Positions 53,269 through 54,244 of a stretch of DNA of 54,244 nt are shown in pieces. The stretch's first letter is position 1, and each line of letters begins with the position of its first letter. A program made the position numbers and the translations under genes. The notes beneath the pieces were generated by a model, which saw only the letters and a program-made list of their open reading frames with translations, made no database searches and was not told where the DNA came from. Source of the DNA: an uncultured Bacteroidales bacterium (GTDB taxonomy: Bacteria; Bacteroidota; Bacteroidia; Bacteroidales; Muribaculaceae); contig CACYSG010000045.1 in the NCBI GenBank assembly GCA_902776955.1, positions 1 to 54,244 of the forward strand. The letters are read 5' to 3'.

Positions 53269-53407
53269 ATATAACATACTAATCGTTTGATATGACAAAT
53301 TAATCATCAGGCTGCAATCACCTGATAACCAATGATTTTCATTAGTTTATAGTATCACATGATTAGCATGTAATATCAATCGATAAAACCTCCAGATCAA
53401 CAAAGCA

Positions 53408-53450
53408 CGAGTAACTATCTAATTTGTAGATAGTTACTCGTTTGTTTTTA
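53408..53450 (+). terminator. Orphan intrinsic terminator, 14-bp perfect stem
   Basis: CGAGTAACTATCTA / TAGATAGTTACTCG with a 5-nt loop, then TTTGTTTTTATT on the plus strand. No plus-strand gene precedes it for over 3 kb; the 53,270-53,400 stretch shows no ORF or promoter I can support, so the transcript it ends (if any) is unknown. Confidence 0.6.
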
Positions 53451-53580
53451 TTGTGGCAGACTGGCCCCAAATTATATTTACTGATAATATATGATGCTCA
53501 ATAAAACAAACGCCAAAAGTTTTGTATCCAACTTTTGGGGTGCAGTTCACTTGTTAGTTTTGTCTTTCTTTTCCATATCA

Positions 53581-53844
53581 CTACTTTTTTAGCATCGCCT
53601 CAAGGGTTGGAAGGTCAACGAGCACTTCACGGGGTTTGCGTCCTCGATTTGGTCCTACAATACCAGCTGCTTCAAGTTGATCTACAATTCGACAGGCGCG
53701 ATTGTAGCCAATACCGTTCTCAAACATAAACATCGCTGTAGTCACATTGCCGTCCGCAACAAATTGCCTTGCAGCCGCCTCAAACAGAGGATCACGTTCA
53801 CATGACTCACTGTGAACCGTCTTTGATGATTCTTTCTTGTTCAT
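53581..53844 (-). CDS. Stand-alone FtsK gamma (winged-helix, KOPS-reading) domain protein
   Basis: 87 aa. DPLFEAAARQFVADGNVTTAMF, IGYNRACRIVDQLEAAGIVG and GPNRGRKPREVLVD reproduce the FtsK/SpoIIIE gamma domain almost motif for motif, normally the last ~65 residues of an ~800-aa translocase. Here there is no motor. In FtsK this domain reads chromosome polarity motifs and activates XerD. It may have a life of its own on mobile DNA. It starts 4 nt after the stop of the upstream gene, hence an operon. Confidence 0.88.
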   Translation of the reverse strand: MNKKESSKTVHSESCERDPLFEAAARQFVADGNVTTAMFMFENGIGYNRACRIVDQLEAAGIVGPNRGRKPREVLVDLPTLEAMLKK

Positions 53845-53848
53845 AATG

Positions 53849-54244
53849 TTACACTGATTTTTTGATTTCTATTTTGATTTCGGTCTCAAATTGGCGCACA
53901 TAGATGAAGTCGGTGATGGCGAACTTCATGTGGTCAAACAAGTGGTGGAAAGGCAACGTGAGGTGCAAGTCCTTGGTTAGTTCCTGGTCCAGACCCTCGT
54001 TCCAGTTGGGCGGAGCGCAGTCCATGCCTGTCAAACGCTCAAAACTGTACCCTTCATCCATTGGGATGATAAGATGCCCATGCGTCACGCCATCATCATA
54101 GATACGGTTCCAGCCCCAGTCACACAGTGCATTCCACAGTTCCTGGCGATCGGCCCCTTGGACTGGATGAAGAGGCGGATAATCGTCACCCAAGTAGCAT
54201 TTCGCTGTCAAATGTATGTGGTCAGGATTCTCAGCCTTGTCCTT
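53849..54244 (-). CDS. Hypothetical protein (5' partial at window edge)
   Basis: The frame is open to the right edge (KDKAENPDHIHLTAKCYLGD precedes the TTG at 54211), so the true start is outside. The visible ~131 residues are rich in Trp, His and Asp (ELWNALCDWGWNRIYDDG, GHLIIPMDEGYSFERL) with a KIEIKK end. I recognise no family. It forms an operon with the FtsK-gamma protein. Confidence 0.65.
   Translation of the reverse strand, partial: KDKAENPDHIHLTAKCYLGDDYPPLHPVQGADRQELWNALCDWGWNRIYDDGVTHGHLIIPMDEGYSFERLTGMDCAPPNWNEGLDQELTKDLHLTLPFHHLFDHMKFAITDFIYVRQFETEIKIEIKKSV

Overview
The window looks like a chromosome segment of a Bacteroidales bacterium, close to Muribaculaceae or Prevotellaceae. 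The signs are Bacteroidetes-type promoters (TAnnTTTG at -7, often with TTTG or TTG about 19-21 bp upstream), a tmRNA tag reading GENNYALAA, a hybrid two-component sensor ending in an AraC domain, SusD-era style secreted proteins with a conserved C-terminal tail ending in KVVK or KVIK, BspA-type leucine-rich repeats, dockerin-like C-termini, and families typical of the phylum (DUF4199, DUF6452, DUF6048, porin O/P). Coding DNA is GC-rich; promoters and leaders are AT-rich.

Layout. 1-9.6 kb: tail of a dockerin-bearing surface protein; recA with an N-terminal extension, flanked by two 10-bp-period repeat arrays; a leftward run of D-2-hydroxyacid dehydrogenase, PAS protein, unknown protein, flavodoxin-like reductase and methyltransferase; then rightward an HU gene and a gene that fuses an HU domain to a membrane segment and a LysM-like domain; then leftward a lipoprotein and a metallo-beta-lactamase-fold hydrolase. 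9.6-16 kb: two secreted proteins, free methionine sulfoxide reductase, rarA, yraN. 16-20 kb: a REP-associated tyrosine transposase between two 25-bp perfect palindromes, then a hybrid sensor/regulator. 20-25.4 kb: DUF4199, glycosyltransferase, DUF6452, DUF6048, a 46-residue basic protein and a lipoprotein, then a secreted protein.

25.5-29.9 kb: a compact two-gene unit (663-aa protein plus a terminase-like ATPase/nuclease) bounded by ~150-bp imperfect inverted repeats; no other phage genes are present. 30-36 kb: dockerin protein, a repeat-rich spacer, DJ-1 family protein, a tRNA-Val gene whose acceptor stem does not close, two outer-membrane barrels, and ApbE. 36-46 kb: a complete glycerophosphodiester / glycerol-3-phosphate pathway (DeoR/GlpR regulator divergent from glpA-glpB-glpC-glpT-glpQ-porin) with a triple CGAAACTA motif in the shared control region. 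46-50.4 kb: secreted protein, LRR protein, alanine/sodium symporter, tmRNA. 50.5-54.2 kb: DUF1186-like protein, a DUF3791-DUF3990-DUF3791 cassette that looks like an ADP-ribosyltransferase toxin-antitoxin module, a stand-alone FtsK gamma domain, and an unknown partial gene.

How it works together: the glp cluster would import glycerophosphodiesters through the porin, hydrolyse them with GlpQ, import G3P with GlpT and oxidise it to DHAP with GlpABC, feeding electrons to the quinone pool; ApbE nearby flavinylates envelope redox proteins. The intergenic space holds at least six dispersed repeat families. The best candidates for something undescribed are the inverted-repeat-bounded terminase unit, the HU-TM-LysM protein and the DUF3990 cassette. 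All names rest on reading the sequence; no database search was run.
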